A stretch of DNA of 64,000 nt, taken from the NCBI RefSeq assembly GCF_900496995.4, contig NC_044030.1, forward strand, positions 16,738,851 through 16,802,850, written 5' to 3'. This DNA is from Aquila chrysaetos chrysaetos (Eukaryota > Chordata > Aves > Accipitriformes > Accipitridae). The position numbers and the translations under genes are program-made. The notes beneath the pieces were generated by a model that did not search any database, was not told the origin of the DNA, and saw only the letters and a list, made by a program, of their open reading frames with translations. Each line of letters begins with the position of its first letter. Position 1 is the first letter of the stretch. Shown in pieces: positions 37,480-48,031 of the stretch.

Positions 37480-39066
37480 CTGGCAGATCACTGATTGCCG
37501 CTTTGTGTCTCTACAGCAACTACACTGACAGCCTTCTTGAGACACCCCTTCTTAACAGCTGTCTTCCCTCTCAGTTCACGTACATGGCCTTCCAGCTTAA
37601 AGGCGAGTTCACCATCCCACTTCTTCATGTCCTCCCCTTGGTCACGCAGGAAGAACCAGAGTGCACCATGTGCCATACACCTGGGGCTCCCTTTCCCTCT
37701 GACCGAGGCAGGAGAGGACTGATTTCTTGGGGCGCCCCTAACAGCCAAGGGATGATGAGATACAGAGATTTTCCTCGAAGTTTTGGAGCCAAGACAACAC
37801 TCTCTCCACAGTTGGTGCATCCATATCTGGGCAATACATCACTGCCAAGCTGTTGGAATATGGCACTGGGGTCCTTCGAATCACCTTCCTCCACGTGTCC
37901 CGTGTGCACAGGACATCGTCTGGATCTTTGGAGACCTCATCATTGTCTAGGACACTGTAGATGTCTTCCAGCACTGCTAACTCTCTCAGGTACTGGATGC
38001 TTTCATCTGCAGTAGTCCACTTCCCTGAGGAGTTCACAAGATCTTTCTTGAATGGATACCTTGCCCTCACACTTGAGAGGAGCCATCTTCAGAGACTGTA
38101 AATTGCTGCATTTTTTCTTATTCCTCTCTCAATCCCAGTTTCTAGCAAGAGATCCCAGCTGTTGGGCTTCCTTACCTTCCAGTTGCTGACTGTCAGTCCC
38201 ATTATCCCAGCATCGGGGCAGCCAGGCAGCAATCCGCTCACCTGGCTGACAGCTGTAATCTCTCCCCATGTCTTGAAGTTCTGAGGAGGTCAGGGATTGG
38301 GTAGTTCCCACTTCCTGTCTAAGTTGTTTCACTCCTTCCTCCAATTCTTTGTCAAAAGACTGGCTTCTTGATCAAACCTTTCCTCTTCTTCCTCCTCCCT
38401 TACTAATGGATTATATGGACCCATTCTCCTTGTTCACTCTTTCTTTTTCACTACTGCAGCAATTACTGCAGCTGTTGTTGTTTGGGTGCCTATCTCAACC
38501 ATGGTGTCTTCAGATGCATTTTGGGTGCCTGCCTCAACCACAGTCCTCTGAGACTGCTGAACAGTGGCTCAATAGGCACAGGTCAGGCCCCAGTAAAGTG
38601 CGAGAAGCTGTTGGTTTTCACTGGGGTAGGCAAGGCACCCTTCTATCAGGTGGTGTGTCAGTTTACCAGGGTTGCTTGCCTGTTCAGGTATAAAGTCCCA
38701 GGTTATGGGAGGTGATAACCATCCTAGGAGTCTGCCCAAATCCTTCCATACCCTCTGCCACCCAGGGACCAGCCACTTGAGGGCACATTTCAGTATGGCC
38801 TCGCCCAAAAGTTGCCTTCTCTTACACCAGGACAAGACCAGATTCCACAAAACCCATAAGATGCCAACAGTATTAATCAGTAGTATTAAACAGCTCACAT
38901 AAGGGTGAACAAGGACCTCAGGAGCCTGCATAATAAAACCATCCACATCAGTCCCAGGTAGGGAGAGGGAGATGTATTCCCTCATCTTCTCCACACAATA
39001 GCTCCCCCAGCACAGCAAGGCTGCCAATACCAGGGCAAAGCACATAGCCATTATTTGTATTAACAT
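37480..39066 (-). pseudogene. gag: Gag region of minus-strand ERV with membrane-type leader
   Basis: The frame from an ATG at 39,066 runs 165 codons (to 38,569) and starts with two strongly hydrophobic stretches (about residues 1-23 and 54-80 from that ATG) separated by a polar loop. It continues into a helical segment (HHLIEGCLAYPSENQQLLALYWGL) that also occurs in the plus-strand provirus. After a TGA stop the same frame continues through a Thr/Ala/Val-rich linker with a repeated EAGTQ/EIGTQ unit and a lysine cluster. A capsid-like segment (37,738-38,070, YLRELAVLEDIY) and a C-terminal block (LWFFLRDQGEDMKKW) follow in shifted frames. Gag forms the particle; this copy is broken. Confidence 0.78.
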
Positions 39067-39192
39067 GTTCCCAGTCTCAGCAAAATGAAGACATAAGCAG
39101 GGCAACCTGCAAAGTCTGTGACCTGCACAGGAGCTTGCCAGTTAATAACTATTGTAGCTATAGCAAGCTTAATACAAAATTGCTGTTGTCAT

Positions 39193-39210
39193 GCCCCACG
39201 TTGGGCACCA
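39193..39210 (-). other. Retroviral primer binding site (tRNA-Lys-like)
   Basis: The minus strand reads TGGTGCCCAACGTGGGGC, 18 bases, 9 bp inside the 5' LTR. It differs at one base (a CpG-type C to T) from the tRNA-Lys(1,2) site of Mason-Pfizer-type betaretroviruses as I recall it. It would prime minus-strand DNA synthesis. Confidence 0.85.
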
Positions 39211-39219
39211 AAAAAGGAC

Positions 39220-39806
39220 TCTGGTCGGTTGACCCTGGCTGGACACCAGGTGCCCACCAAAGCTGCTCTATCACTCCCCCTCCTCAACTGGACAGGTGAG
39301 AGAAAATAGAGCAAAAGGCTCGTGGGTCTAGGTAAGGACAATTTAATAAAGCAAAAGCAAAGGTTGCACAAGGAAGCAAAGGAAAATAAATGATGTTCTT
39401 TTCAAATTTCCATCAGCAGGCGATGTCTGGCCACTTGCCAAGAAGCAGGGCTTCAGTACAGGTAGGGGTTGTCTGGAAGACAAACGTAAATAACAAATGT
39501 CCTGCCTTCCTCCTCCTTTCTTTTACCTGTTATTGCTGAGCAGACATCACATGGTATGGAATACCCCTTTGGTCAGTTTTGTCAGCTGTCTTGGCTATGT
39601 TCCCTCCCAAGACCTTGCCCATTCCCAGCTTGCCAATGAGGGGCAGAGGAATGTTGGAGAGACAGCCTTGATGCGGTGGGAGCACTGCTCAGCAGTAGCC
39701 AAAACACTGGTGTGTTATCAACACCTTTCTAGCTACCAATACAGAGCACAGCACTATAAGGGCTGCAACGAGGAAAATTAACTCCCTCTCAGCCAGACTC
39801 AATACA
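39220..39806 (-). repeat. 5' LTR of the minus-strand provirus
   Basis: 587-bp LTR; on the minus strand it begins TGTATTGAG and ends next to the primer binding site. It contains an ATTAAA polyadenylation-type signal (minus strand, near 39,345). It shares long blocks (for example 'gtgtgttatcaacac' and 'acagcactata') with the solo LTR at 46,694-47,279, so the two belong to related subfamilies. Confidence 0.88.
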
Positions 39807-39811
39807 ACATG

Positions 39812-41342
39812 TAACACCAAATTTGATTGCCTGATTAGTCTTCTCTTACTGTGGAGATGTTAACTTTCACTATCAGTCAGCTGCATCTACAGACCTAATC
39901 ATAACACAAGAATCCCCTGAAATTATTTAAACAGGAAAGAGTCTTACTAATAAAACAGGGCATTTAATTCTGTCCAAAACTGTAGAAAGGATATAATTCA
40001 GGTCACAAGGCATGAGCCAGAAACACCAGTAAACCCAAAGTGGAGCACAGAGTGAAGTTAAATCATGTGTTAGAAATGTAAGGAAGACTTAACAGCACCT
40101 GATTCACCCAGCATAAATATTTCAGCAGTACGTATGTACTCTACAAAACACATATTGCATGGACAGCTACTACATACATAATATGCACTCAACATTTTAC
40201 TGAAGCTTATTTTTACTCATGTAAACACTTTGCAGACAAGTTAACTGGATAATGGGTCTTACACCATAGGTTACTGTATATAAGATCTGCAGGATAGTTA
40301 AGGAATCCAAATGCCAAAGAGCATCCCATCATCAGGCATAGAGAAATACTGAATGCTTTCAATCAGATCTACTACATTGCCCCTCCCCCATGGTTTTGGC
40401 CTTGATTCAGGCTCAGACTCAAAATTCATCCCTCAGTCCTTCACTCTGCCTTTAGAGCTGCCTACAGTTAGTTTTGGCAGCATACCCTGCAGCTACAATA
40501 CACACTTTTTAACCAATTTATTAAGAAGGAAAGAGAAAAATAGTCCATATTTGAAACTGGAATGCAAACTAGACAGAAACTAAAACTTCACCCTATGTTT
40601 TTTTCTCTCCTGTACTGGTCCTTCTGCAGCACAGAAACCCATGCTTCTGCCTGCCTACAGTGGGGTTTGACCAAAGCCTCAGGTGTCAGCTGGGTCTCCA
40701 TGTTTCCACCTTCTACCCACTGCAAAAGGGCTTTGAATGACAAATAGCAAAAGACAAAGCCAGTGGGCAGACTTATTTTTGATGTTTAATTGACATCAAG
40801 TGAAGTTGGAAAGCAAGTTACTTTTCAATGACTTTGCAGAGTGCACTTCTTTATTTTGGAAGGCTGTATAAAGCCTGAAGAAGGGGGGAAATTATGACAT
40901 GCCAAGAGGCAAGGAACCAAAAGTTCAACTTTTGGAAAGAAACTGCATGAGGAATTTAAAATATTATTCTAGTTTTCAGCTAAACACTTACTCTAGCATT
41001 TAATGAACGCTCTGGAGAAAGAATGCCATGGTTAGAGTCAAACCATTGCGCCACCTTTGTGATGAATTTTTAAGTACTTTGGTGTAGCCATCTGGAGAAT
41101 GACATTACCCTGTTTCCTGCTTTTTTGATAGTCCCAGTTTCCATGCTTATGTGATTAGGTAAAAGGAAGACCTTAGCTTTTTGCAATACATTTGAAAATA
41201 TGACCCCAGGAACTGATATCATTAATAGACAACCTAAATACCACCAAAGTGTTTCAGTTTTATAGTGTGATAATTTAAAGCGTGTTATATGGTGACTCAT
41301 GGCTTGGCCTTTACAATAGCTGGACTAACAGTATACAGACAC
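39812..41342. other. Spacer between two divergent proviruses
   Basis: About 1.5 kb of AT-rich DNA with no recognised gene or repeat. It separates the 5' LTRs of two oppositely oriented proviruses. Confidence 0.6.
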
Positions 41343-41347
41343 CTCAT

Positions 41348-41771
41348 TGACCTGGGTTCGGCTGGGATAGGGTTAATTTTCACAATAAGCTGGGGGAGGC
41401 CACAGCCAGGACAGCTGACCCAAACTAGCCAAGGGGATATCCCATACCATAGAACTTTATGCTCAGTATATAAACTGGGGGGGAGTTGGCCTGGTGGGGA
41501 GGGATCACAGCTTGAGAACAGGCTGAGCATCGGGTTCCAGCTGGTGAGCAACTGCATTGTGCATCACTCACTTTATATATTCTTTTGTTAGTATTAGTGT
41601 TATTATTACTTATTCTCTTCTTGTGTCGTCCTATTAAACTGTCTTTATCTCAGCCCACAAGGTTTTACTTTTTTCTTCTGATTCTCCTCCCCATCCCCCC
41701 GGGCAAGGGCAGGGAGGGATGAGCAAGTGGCAGCCTGGTGTTTAGTTGCTAGCTGGGCTTAAACCATGCCA
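41348..41771 (+). repeat. 5' LTR of the plus-strand provirus
   Basis: 424-bp LTR beginning TGACCTGGG and ending CCA next to the primer site. A TATA box (TATATAAA, about 41,467) and an ATTAAA polyadenylation signal (about 41,633) sit in the expected U3/R order. It aligns along its whole length with the 3' LTR at 48,032-48,456. Confidence 0.92.
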
Positions 41772-41779
41772 GTCCTTTT

Positions 41780-41797
41780 TGGTGCCCAACATGGGGC
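41780..41797 (+). other. Retroviral primer binding site (tRNA-Lys-like)
   Basis: TGGTGCCCAACATGGGGC, 8 bp downstream of the LTR end. It differs by one base from the site in the neighbouring minus-strand provirus and by two CpG-type transitions from the recalled tRNA-Lys(1,2) site. Confidence 0.85.
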
Positions 41798-41892
41798 ATG
41801 AAGGGTTGAAATAGTGACAGAGCTGATCAGAGCGGGTTAAAACAAATTTGTTACACACATTTCTTATATGAGTGAAACAGTCACTGGTCACA

Positions 41893-43790
41893 ATGATGGT
41901 TTATTTGTTCACATGGTGGTGTTATGTAAGTTCTTATATGCACTATGCATTCCCTGCGGTGATGTTTATCACCTCTGGGAGAGGGATCAGAACTCTTGTT
42001 TTGCCGTACTGGGTAATGTTGACTTATGATACTATCACATCACTGGTCATGAGCTTAAGCTGGTACTTGCATGCAATATTGTTGTTGTGCCTGTACCTTG
42101 GGCACTTTCTCTCAGAATTTATTCATAATCGCACCCTATCTATGGGGAAGATAGGGAGAGATAATTTCTCCCACTCTTCCACCTCCCCATTCTCCTTCAG
42201 GCTACTTAAAACAGCTTTTGAGAATTTTGAATATCCCTGGGATGTTCAAGCCAGCATGCTCTTATTGCTCTGTCTCCTGAATACGTCTCAGGTCTTGTAG
42301 GGCCACAAAAAATTTTTTTAAGAATACCACCCAGAGATCTGCCCCAAGGCTGGATAGTCACAGGTGGCATGGCATTTGGGACAATATGGGCAGATATCTA
42401 GAGAACTTCTCACCTCCAATGGTTTGGAACTTCACTCCCAAACAACTATAGGACCCTGATGAAGTGATAAAATATTTGAAAGGAGAATGCTGTGGGTATG
42501 CCAAAGAGGCACAACTTACTGCACTGTGTTGGGCCCTGGCCAGTATCTACCAAACACTGCTCGATATTATGCAGCACCCTCAGGGGGAAGGGAGGGAAAA
42601 CAGACTGACAGGCACTGCAGCTATTGCAACCCTCGTGACAACCACAGCAGCTACCCCAACCCCAGTGACAGGCACTGCAGCTGAACCAGAGAACCAGCCT
42701 GTGCCAGTATCAGTCACGCCCATACAGAAGAAAAAACACACAAAAAAAATCAGTTCTCTTAGTGAGGGATGAAGGTGAACCAGGGTCATCACGAGAACAG
42801 GACGAAGAGGCAGAACCAGAGATAATCACCTGATCCCTATCCCTGAGTGAGCTGCAGGATATGCAAAAGGATTTTGGCTGCCATCCACGTGAGCACATTG
42901 TTACCTGGCTGCTCCGATGCTGGGATAATGGGGTTAGTAGCTTGTAATTAGAGAGCAGAGAAGCCAAGCAGCTGGGATTCCTGTCTAGGGAAGGGGGTGT
43001 CAACAAGGCAATTGGAAAAAAGACACAAGCCCTCAGCCTCTGGAAGCGACTTCTGTCAGGTGTGAAGGAAAGGTGTCCCTTCAAGGATGGTGTTACATGT
43101 GTACCCAGGCAAGTGGGCCACTATGGAGACAGGTATCCAGTACCTGAGGGAATTAGCCATGCTGGAGATGATTTATAATGATCTGGAAAATGAGCAGTCA
43201 CCCACAGATCCAGATGAAGTCCAATGCACACAACCCATGTGGCGGAAGATTCTACAAAGTGTGCCACCATCATATGCCAACTCATTGGCAGAACTGACCT
43301 GGAAAGAAGGTGGGGGACAAATGGTGGATGAAGCAGCTGGCCAACTCCAGCAATACAAAGGAATTCTCTCTTCCTCCTCATAGGCCTGCATCTCGGCTGT
43401 GGAGAAACTGTCCCAGCAGTTCCAGCAATTCAAAGAGGATATGTCCTACTCCCCACCTGTACGAGCCCCTATCTCAGCTATTAGGAGTGAGCATTCCTGT
43501 GCTCAAGAGTGAGGATATAAAAGGTACACACCACAGTGTACCCTGTGGTTCTACCTGCGTGACCACAGGGAGGACATGAGGAAGTGGGGTGGAAAACCTA
43601 CCTCAGTCCTAGAGGCACAGGTACATGAGTTGCAAGGAAAAACAATCACAAAAGGGGATTCCTTGTGGAAAAATGCCACTCCAGTTTCCAGCAGGCACTT
43701 CCCCAGAGGAGAAGGGCTGATCTCACCTCTGATCCTCTTGAAGGGGCTTCTGGTTCATGTTTACAAGAAGTGAGTAGCAGATACTCTAAT
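41893..43790 (+). pseudogene. gag: Gag region of plus-strand ERV with hydrophobic leader
   Basis: The first frame (ATG at 41,893 to 42,300, 135 codons) is strongly hydrophobic, with about three membrane-like stretches in its first 80 residues and many Trp, Tyr and Leu. Next comes a segment with an in-frame TAG whose KYLKGECCGYAKEAQL part matches the helical Gag segment of the minus-strand provirus. It leads into a Thr/Ala/Pro linker with two copies of VTGTAA-type units and a lysine cluster (42,464-42,772). A capsid-like segment (43,087-43,383, YLRELAMLEMIY, about 98 codons) and a C-terminal block (DMRKWGGKPTSVLEAQVHEL, about 43,570-43,640) follow. Several stops and shifts make it non-functional. 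Confidence 0.78.
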
Positions 43791-43889
43791 CAGGATTAGA
43801 GGGGCCCTGCCTCCAGCCACGTGGAGGAAATGGACAACCAGGTTTATTAGACTGTGTGGATCCAATGACCTGGCACAATAGGTCCACAG

Positions 43890-44357
43890 GAGTATAAGGC
43901 TCTAGTGGACACCAGCGCACAATGCACCCTAGTGCCATCAAGCTATAAAGGGACAGAACACATCTGTATTTCTGGTGTGACAGGGGATCGCAACAGTATC
44001 CCAACAGGGGGATTCCTAACTGTATTGGAAGCTGAAGTGAGTCTAACCGGGAATGAGTGGCAGAAACACCCCATTGTGACTGGCCCAGAGGCCCTGTGCA
44101 TCCTTGGCATAGACTATTTCAGGAGAGGGTATTTCAAGGACCTAAAAGGGTATTGGTGGGCTTGTGGTATAGCTGCCTTGGAGGTGGAGGGAATTGGACA
44201 GCTGTCCACCTTGCCCGGTCTCTCAGAGGACCCTTCTGTTGTGGGGTTGCTGAGGGCTGAAGAACAACAGGTGCCAATTGCTACCACGACGGTGCACTGG
44301 TGGCAATATCGCATGAACCAAGACTCCCTGATTCCCATCCATAAGCTGATTTGTTGA
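43890..44357 (+). pseudogene. pro: Retroviral protease region of plus-strand ERV
   Basis: A 150-codon open frame (first ATG-like start at 43,905) includes the aspartic-protease signature, here LVDTSAQ, followed by LVPSSYKGTEHI and the flap-distal CILGIDYFRRGYF. The usual DTGA/DSGA is DTSA in this copy; Gly to Ser is one transition and probably inactivating. The frame stops (TGA at 44,355) before the RT. Counterpart: 36,954-37,272 on the minus strand. Confidence 0.85.
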
Positions 44358-44399
44358 GTGGAGAGCCAAGGAGTGATCAGCAAAACTCGCTCACCCTTT

Positions 44400-45467
44400 A
44401 AAAGTACCATGTGGCCAGTGTGAAAATCTAATGGAGAGTGGAGACTAACAGTTGACTATTGTGGCCTGAATGAAGTCACGCTGCAGTTGAGTGCTGCCGT
44501 GCTGAACATGCTAGAACTTCAGTACGAACTGGAGTCGAAGGCAGCCAAGTGATACAACACAACTGATACTGCTAATGCGTTTTTCTCAATCCCTCTGGCA
44601 GCAGCGTGCCAGCCACGGTTTGCTTTCACTTGGAGAGGTGTCCAGTACACTTGGAATCGATTGCCCCAGGGGTGGAAACACAGCCCCACCATTTGCCATG
44701 GACTAATCCAGACTGCACTGGGGAAGGGTAAAGCTCTGGAACACCTGCAATACACTGATGACATCATCATATGGGGCAATACAGCAGAAAAAGGTTTTGA
44801 GAAAGGGAAGAAAATAATCCAAATCCTTCTGAAAGCCAGTTTTGCCACAAAAGAAGTTGAGGTCAAGGGACCTGCACAGGAGATCCAATTTTTAGGAATA
44901 AAATGGCTAGGTAGACATTGTCAGATCCCAGTGGATGTGATTGACAAAATAGCAGCTATGTCTTCATCGACTAATAAAAAGGAAACACAGGCCCTCTTAG
45001 GTGTTGTGGGTTTTTGGAGGATGCATATTCCAAATTACAGTCTGATTGTAAGCCCTCTCTACCAAGTCACCCAGAAGAAGAATGATTTTAAATGGGGCCC
45101 TGAGCAACAACAAGCCTTTGAACAAATTAAACGGGAGATTGTTCATGCAGTAGCCCTTGGGCCAGTCTGGGCAGGACAAGATATTAAAAATGTGCTCTAC
45201 ACCACAGCCGGGGAGAATGGCCCTACCTGGAGCCTCTGGCAGAAAGCACCTGGGGAGACCCGAGGCCGACCCCTGGGGTTTTGGAGTCAGGGATACAGAG
45301 GATCCGAGGCTCGCTACACTCCAACTGAAAAAGAGATATTGGCAGCATATGAAGGAGTTCAAGCTGCCTCAGAAGTGGTTGGTACTGAAACACAGCTCCT
45401 CTTAGCACCCCAACTGCCGGTGCTGGATGTTCAAAGGGAGGGTCTCCTCTACACATCATGCAACTGA
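44400..45467 (+). pseudogene. pol: Reverse transcriptase region of plus-strand ERV
   Basis: The RT N-terminal part (WRLTVDYCGLNE, about 44,440) is interrupted by a TGA where the relative has Trp (44,551). The longest open segment of the window's retroviral DNA follows (44,661-45,467, 268 codons). It carries WNRLPQGWK just at its start, the polymerase motif as YTDD (44,752-44,763) in place of the neighbour's YIDD, the thumb and connection region, and the GRPLGFWSQGY block. The frame ends in the connection/RNase H linker. Reverse transcriptase copies viral RNA into DNA; this copy is not intact. Confidence 0.92.
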
Positions 45468-46010
45468 TGCCACGTGGAGTAAGTGGGTTGCACTGATCAC
45501 ACAACGCGCTCAAATAGGAAACCCCAGTCGCCCAGGAATTGTGGAAGTCATCACGGACTGGCCAGAAGGCAAAGATTTTAGAACATCACCGGAGGAGGAG
45601 GTGACACAGGCTGAAGAGTCCCCACTGTATAATAAACTGCCAGAAAATGAGAATCAATATGCCCTGTTCACTGATGGGTCCTGTCGCACTGTAGGAAAAC
45701 ATGGGAGGAGGAAGGCTGCTGTATGGAGTCCTACACAACAAGTCGCAGAAACTGCTGAAGGAGAAGGTGAATTGAGTCAGTATGCAGAGGTGAAAGCCAT
45801 CCAGCTAGCTTTAGACATTGCTGAATGAGAAAAGTGGCCAGTGCTCTATCTCTGTACTGACTCATGGATGGTGGGAAGTGCCCTGTGGGGGTGGTTACAG
45901 CAATGGAAGCTGTAACCCATCTGGGCTGCCCCATTATGGCAAGATATTGCTGCCCAGCTAGAGAATCTGGCTGTAAAAGTACATCTGTTAGATGCTCACA
46001 TACCCAAGAG
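45427..46010 (+). pseudogene. pol: RNase H region of plus-strand ERV pol
   Basis: A 133-codon frame (45,427-45,828) contains YALFTDGSC with the first catalytic Asp and AEVKAIQLAL with the catalytic Glu. It stops at a TGA just before the TDSWMV block with the next Asp (about 45,855). It overlaps the end of the RT frame by 41 bp in a different frame, which marks a frameshift at that joint. Confidence 0.87.
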
Positions 46011-46044
46011 TCGGGCCACTGAAGAACATCAAAACAACCAGCAT

Positions 46045-46693
46045 GTGGATCAGGCTGCCAAGATTGAAGTGGCTCAAGTGGATCTTGACTGGCAACCTAA
46101 GAGTGAATTATTTATGGCTCGGTGGGCCCATGACACCTCAGGCCATCAGGGAAGAGATGCAACATGCAGATGGGCTCGTGATCAAGGGGTGGACTTGACC
46201 ATGGACACTATCACACAAGTTATCCATGAACAGGAAACATGCTGCAATCAAGCAAGCCAAGCGGTTAAAGCCTCTGTGATATGGAGGGCGATGGCCTGGC
46301 AGATTGACTATATCACACCACCCACCAAAGCAAGTGCCATGTGCTTACAAGAGTGGAAGCAACGACCAGATGGCTGGCAACATATCCCATCCCGCATACC
46401 ACTGCCCTGAACACTATCCTGGCCCTTGAAAAGCAGGTCTTATGGTGACATGGCACCCCAGAAAGAATTGAGTCAGACAACAGGACTCAATTCCGAAACA
46501 ACCTCATAGGCACCTGGGCCAAAGAACATGGCATTGAGTGGGTATATCATATCCCCTATCATGCACCAGCCTCCGGGAAAATTGAACCATACAATGGACT
46601 GTTAAAGACTACACTGAGAGCAATGGGACACACATTTAGCAAAGGCCACCTGGTTAGTTAAAACTGGGGGATCTGCCAATGGAGCTGGCCCTG
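46045..46693 (+). pseudogene. pol: Integrase, N-terminal and core part, plus-strand ERV
   Basis: A 121-codon frame (46,045-46,410) has the zinc-binding histidines in WAHDTSGH and the first catalytic Asp in WQIDYI. Small indels disturb the following Cys pair. The second Asp (ESDN, about 46,470) and the catalytic Glu (GKIEPYNG, about 46,580) follow in other frames. The gene is then split by the reverse-oriented solo LTR and resumes at 47,280. Confidence 0.87.
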
Positions 46694-47279
46694 TTTCGTG
46701 GTTTAACCCCAGCCAGCAACTAAGTACCACACAGCCACTCACTCACTTCCTCCCCACCCAGTGGGATGGGAGAAAGAATGGGAAGGAAAAAGGTAAAACT
46801 CATGGGTTGTGATAAGAACAGTTTAATAGAACAGAAAGGAAGAAACTAGTAATGATAATAATAACAATAATAAAATGACAATAATAATAATAAAAGGATT
46901 GGAATATACAAGTGATGCACAATGCAATTGCTCACCACTTACCAACCGATGCCCTGTTAGTTCCTGAGTAGCGATCCCCCCAGGCCAATTCCCCCACAGT
47001 TTATATACTGGGCATGGCACTACATGGAACAGAATATTTCTTTGGCCAGTTTGGGTCAGCGGTCCTGGCTGTGTCCCCTCCCAGCTTCTCCTGTCCCTCC
47101 AGCCTTCTTGCTGGCTGGCCATGAGAAGCTGAAAAATCCTTGACTTAGTGTAAACATTACTTAGCAACAACTGAAAACATCAGTGTGTTATCAACATTCT
47201 TCTCATACTTAACCCAAAACACAGCACTATACCAGCTACTAGGAAGACAATTAACTCTATCCCAGCTGAAACCAGGACA
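46694..47279 (-). repeat. Solo LTR inserted in integrase, minus strand
   Basis: 586-bp LTR whose minus strand starts TGTCCTGGTTTC and ends ACCACGAAA (terminal CA changed to AA). It is flanked by the 5-bp direct repeat CCCTG (46,689-46,693 and 47,280-47,284). It has a TATA box (minus strand, near 46,998) and an ATTAAA signal (minus strand, near 46,823). No internal retroviral sequence accompanies it, so it is the product of LTR-LTR recombination. It is related to the 5' LTR at 39,220-39,806. Confidence 0.9.
46849..46895. repeat. Imperfect (ATA/ATAA)n in solo LTR
   Basis: AT-rich trinucleotide-like repeat (AATAATAAT with single substitutions) within the U5 side of the solo LTR. Confidence 0.8.
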
Positions 47280-47500
47280 CCCTGCCCAATCAAAACTTCC
47301 ACATACTGTAGTGCACATGAAAAATATGTTAGGGAAGACACTCTGGATTATTCCTGCCTTGGGCAAAGGCAAACCCATCCACAGGATTGCTTTTGCTCAA
47401 CGAGCTGGGTGCACTTGGTGGGTGATGCAGAAGGATGAGGAATTTCACTGTGTACCTCAGGGGGATTTGATTTTGGGAGAGAATAGCCAGTGAATTAAAC
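47280..47500 (+). pseudogene. pol: Integrase C-terminal part of plus-strand ERV
   Basis: Continuation of integrase after the solo LTR. The frame to 47,493 contains GKTLWIIPALGKGKPIHRIAFAQRAGCTWW, matching the minus-strand segment at 34,286-34,516. The end of pol lies near 47,490. Between here and the 3' LTR (47,500-48,031) no env or other viral gene is recognised. Confidence 0.8.
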
Positions 47501-47910
47501 TGTATGATGTTAATTGCTAAATAACCTGCCACTGTATGTCATCACTACTACAGTTGCTATATGCCATATCAATGGTATTACAGTAAGAATCACCCAAATC
47601 ACTGAAGGATGGGCTTTGATGAAACCGAGCAAAGTGCCACAGTGATGGAACTTGAACTGGCTTCAGCAACTGGCACCCAGCAACTTCCTCAAGATAGACA
47701 CCTTCAACCCGCAGACTGTGGGCATGGGCCGCGCCAAATACACCAGCTGCAAGCTCTGGATGCAGCATGGAAGGATCCAACACCACATACCATCTCTCCT
47801 GCCCTGAAAGACTGTTATGATAGATGGAGTCCCAAAGTCATGGATTAAATGAACTCAACAGACACGTTAGAGGCATGGCCCATAGTCTAAGGGAACGATA
47901 TCTCTGTGTG

Positions 47911-47947
47911 TATCTGTCTATCTATCTATCTATCTGTCTGTCTGTCT
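47911..47947. repeat. (TCTA)n(TCTG)n microsatellite
   Basis: Tetranucleotide repeat in the non-coding stretch between pol and the 3' LTR of the plus-strand provirus. It is followed by a purine-rich stretch (gaagaggggaaaag, 47,949) that could be a decayed polypurine tract, though about 70 bp from the LTR. Confidence 0.9.
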
Positions 47948-48031
47948 TGAAGAGGGGAAAAGTAGTGGTAAATAATTCGAAAGTGTAGGATCTGGGCATG
48001 ACATAGGTGGTGTAGAATAAGGGATGGATAA

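Larger units (their letters stand above)
33872..39806 (-). mobile_element. Endogenous retrovirus, minus strand, defective
   Basis: Provirus bounded by TG...CA ends and a perfect 5-bp target duplication ACATG (33,867-33,871 and 39,807-39,811). Read on the minus strand it has a full 5' LTR, a primer binding site, gag, protease, reverse transcriptase, RNase H and integrase, then a remnant 3' LTR. No env is visible. The 5-bp duplication and env-less plan fit ERV-L-like elements; the primer site resembles tRNA-Lys sites of betaretroviruses, so class assignment is left open. Every gene carries stops or frameshifts, so no full protein can be made. Pol is clearly related to that of the plus-strand provirus 1.5 kb away. 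Confidence 0.92.

Noticed and set aside
37197-38015. 272-codon plus-strand open frame antisense to gag-pro of the minus-strand provirus
   Set aside because: Lies wholly opposite recognised retroviral coding sequence and has no family resemblance, so it is treated as a shadow frame.
47500-48031. env or dUTPase gene in the plus-strand provirus
   Set aside because: The stretch between pol and the 3' LTR is only about 530 bp with a microsatellite and no recognisable domain.
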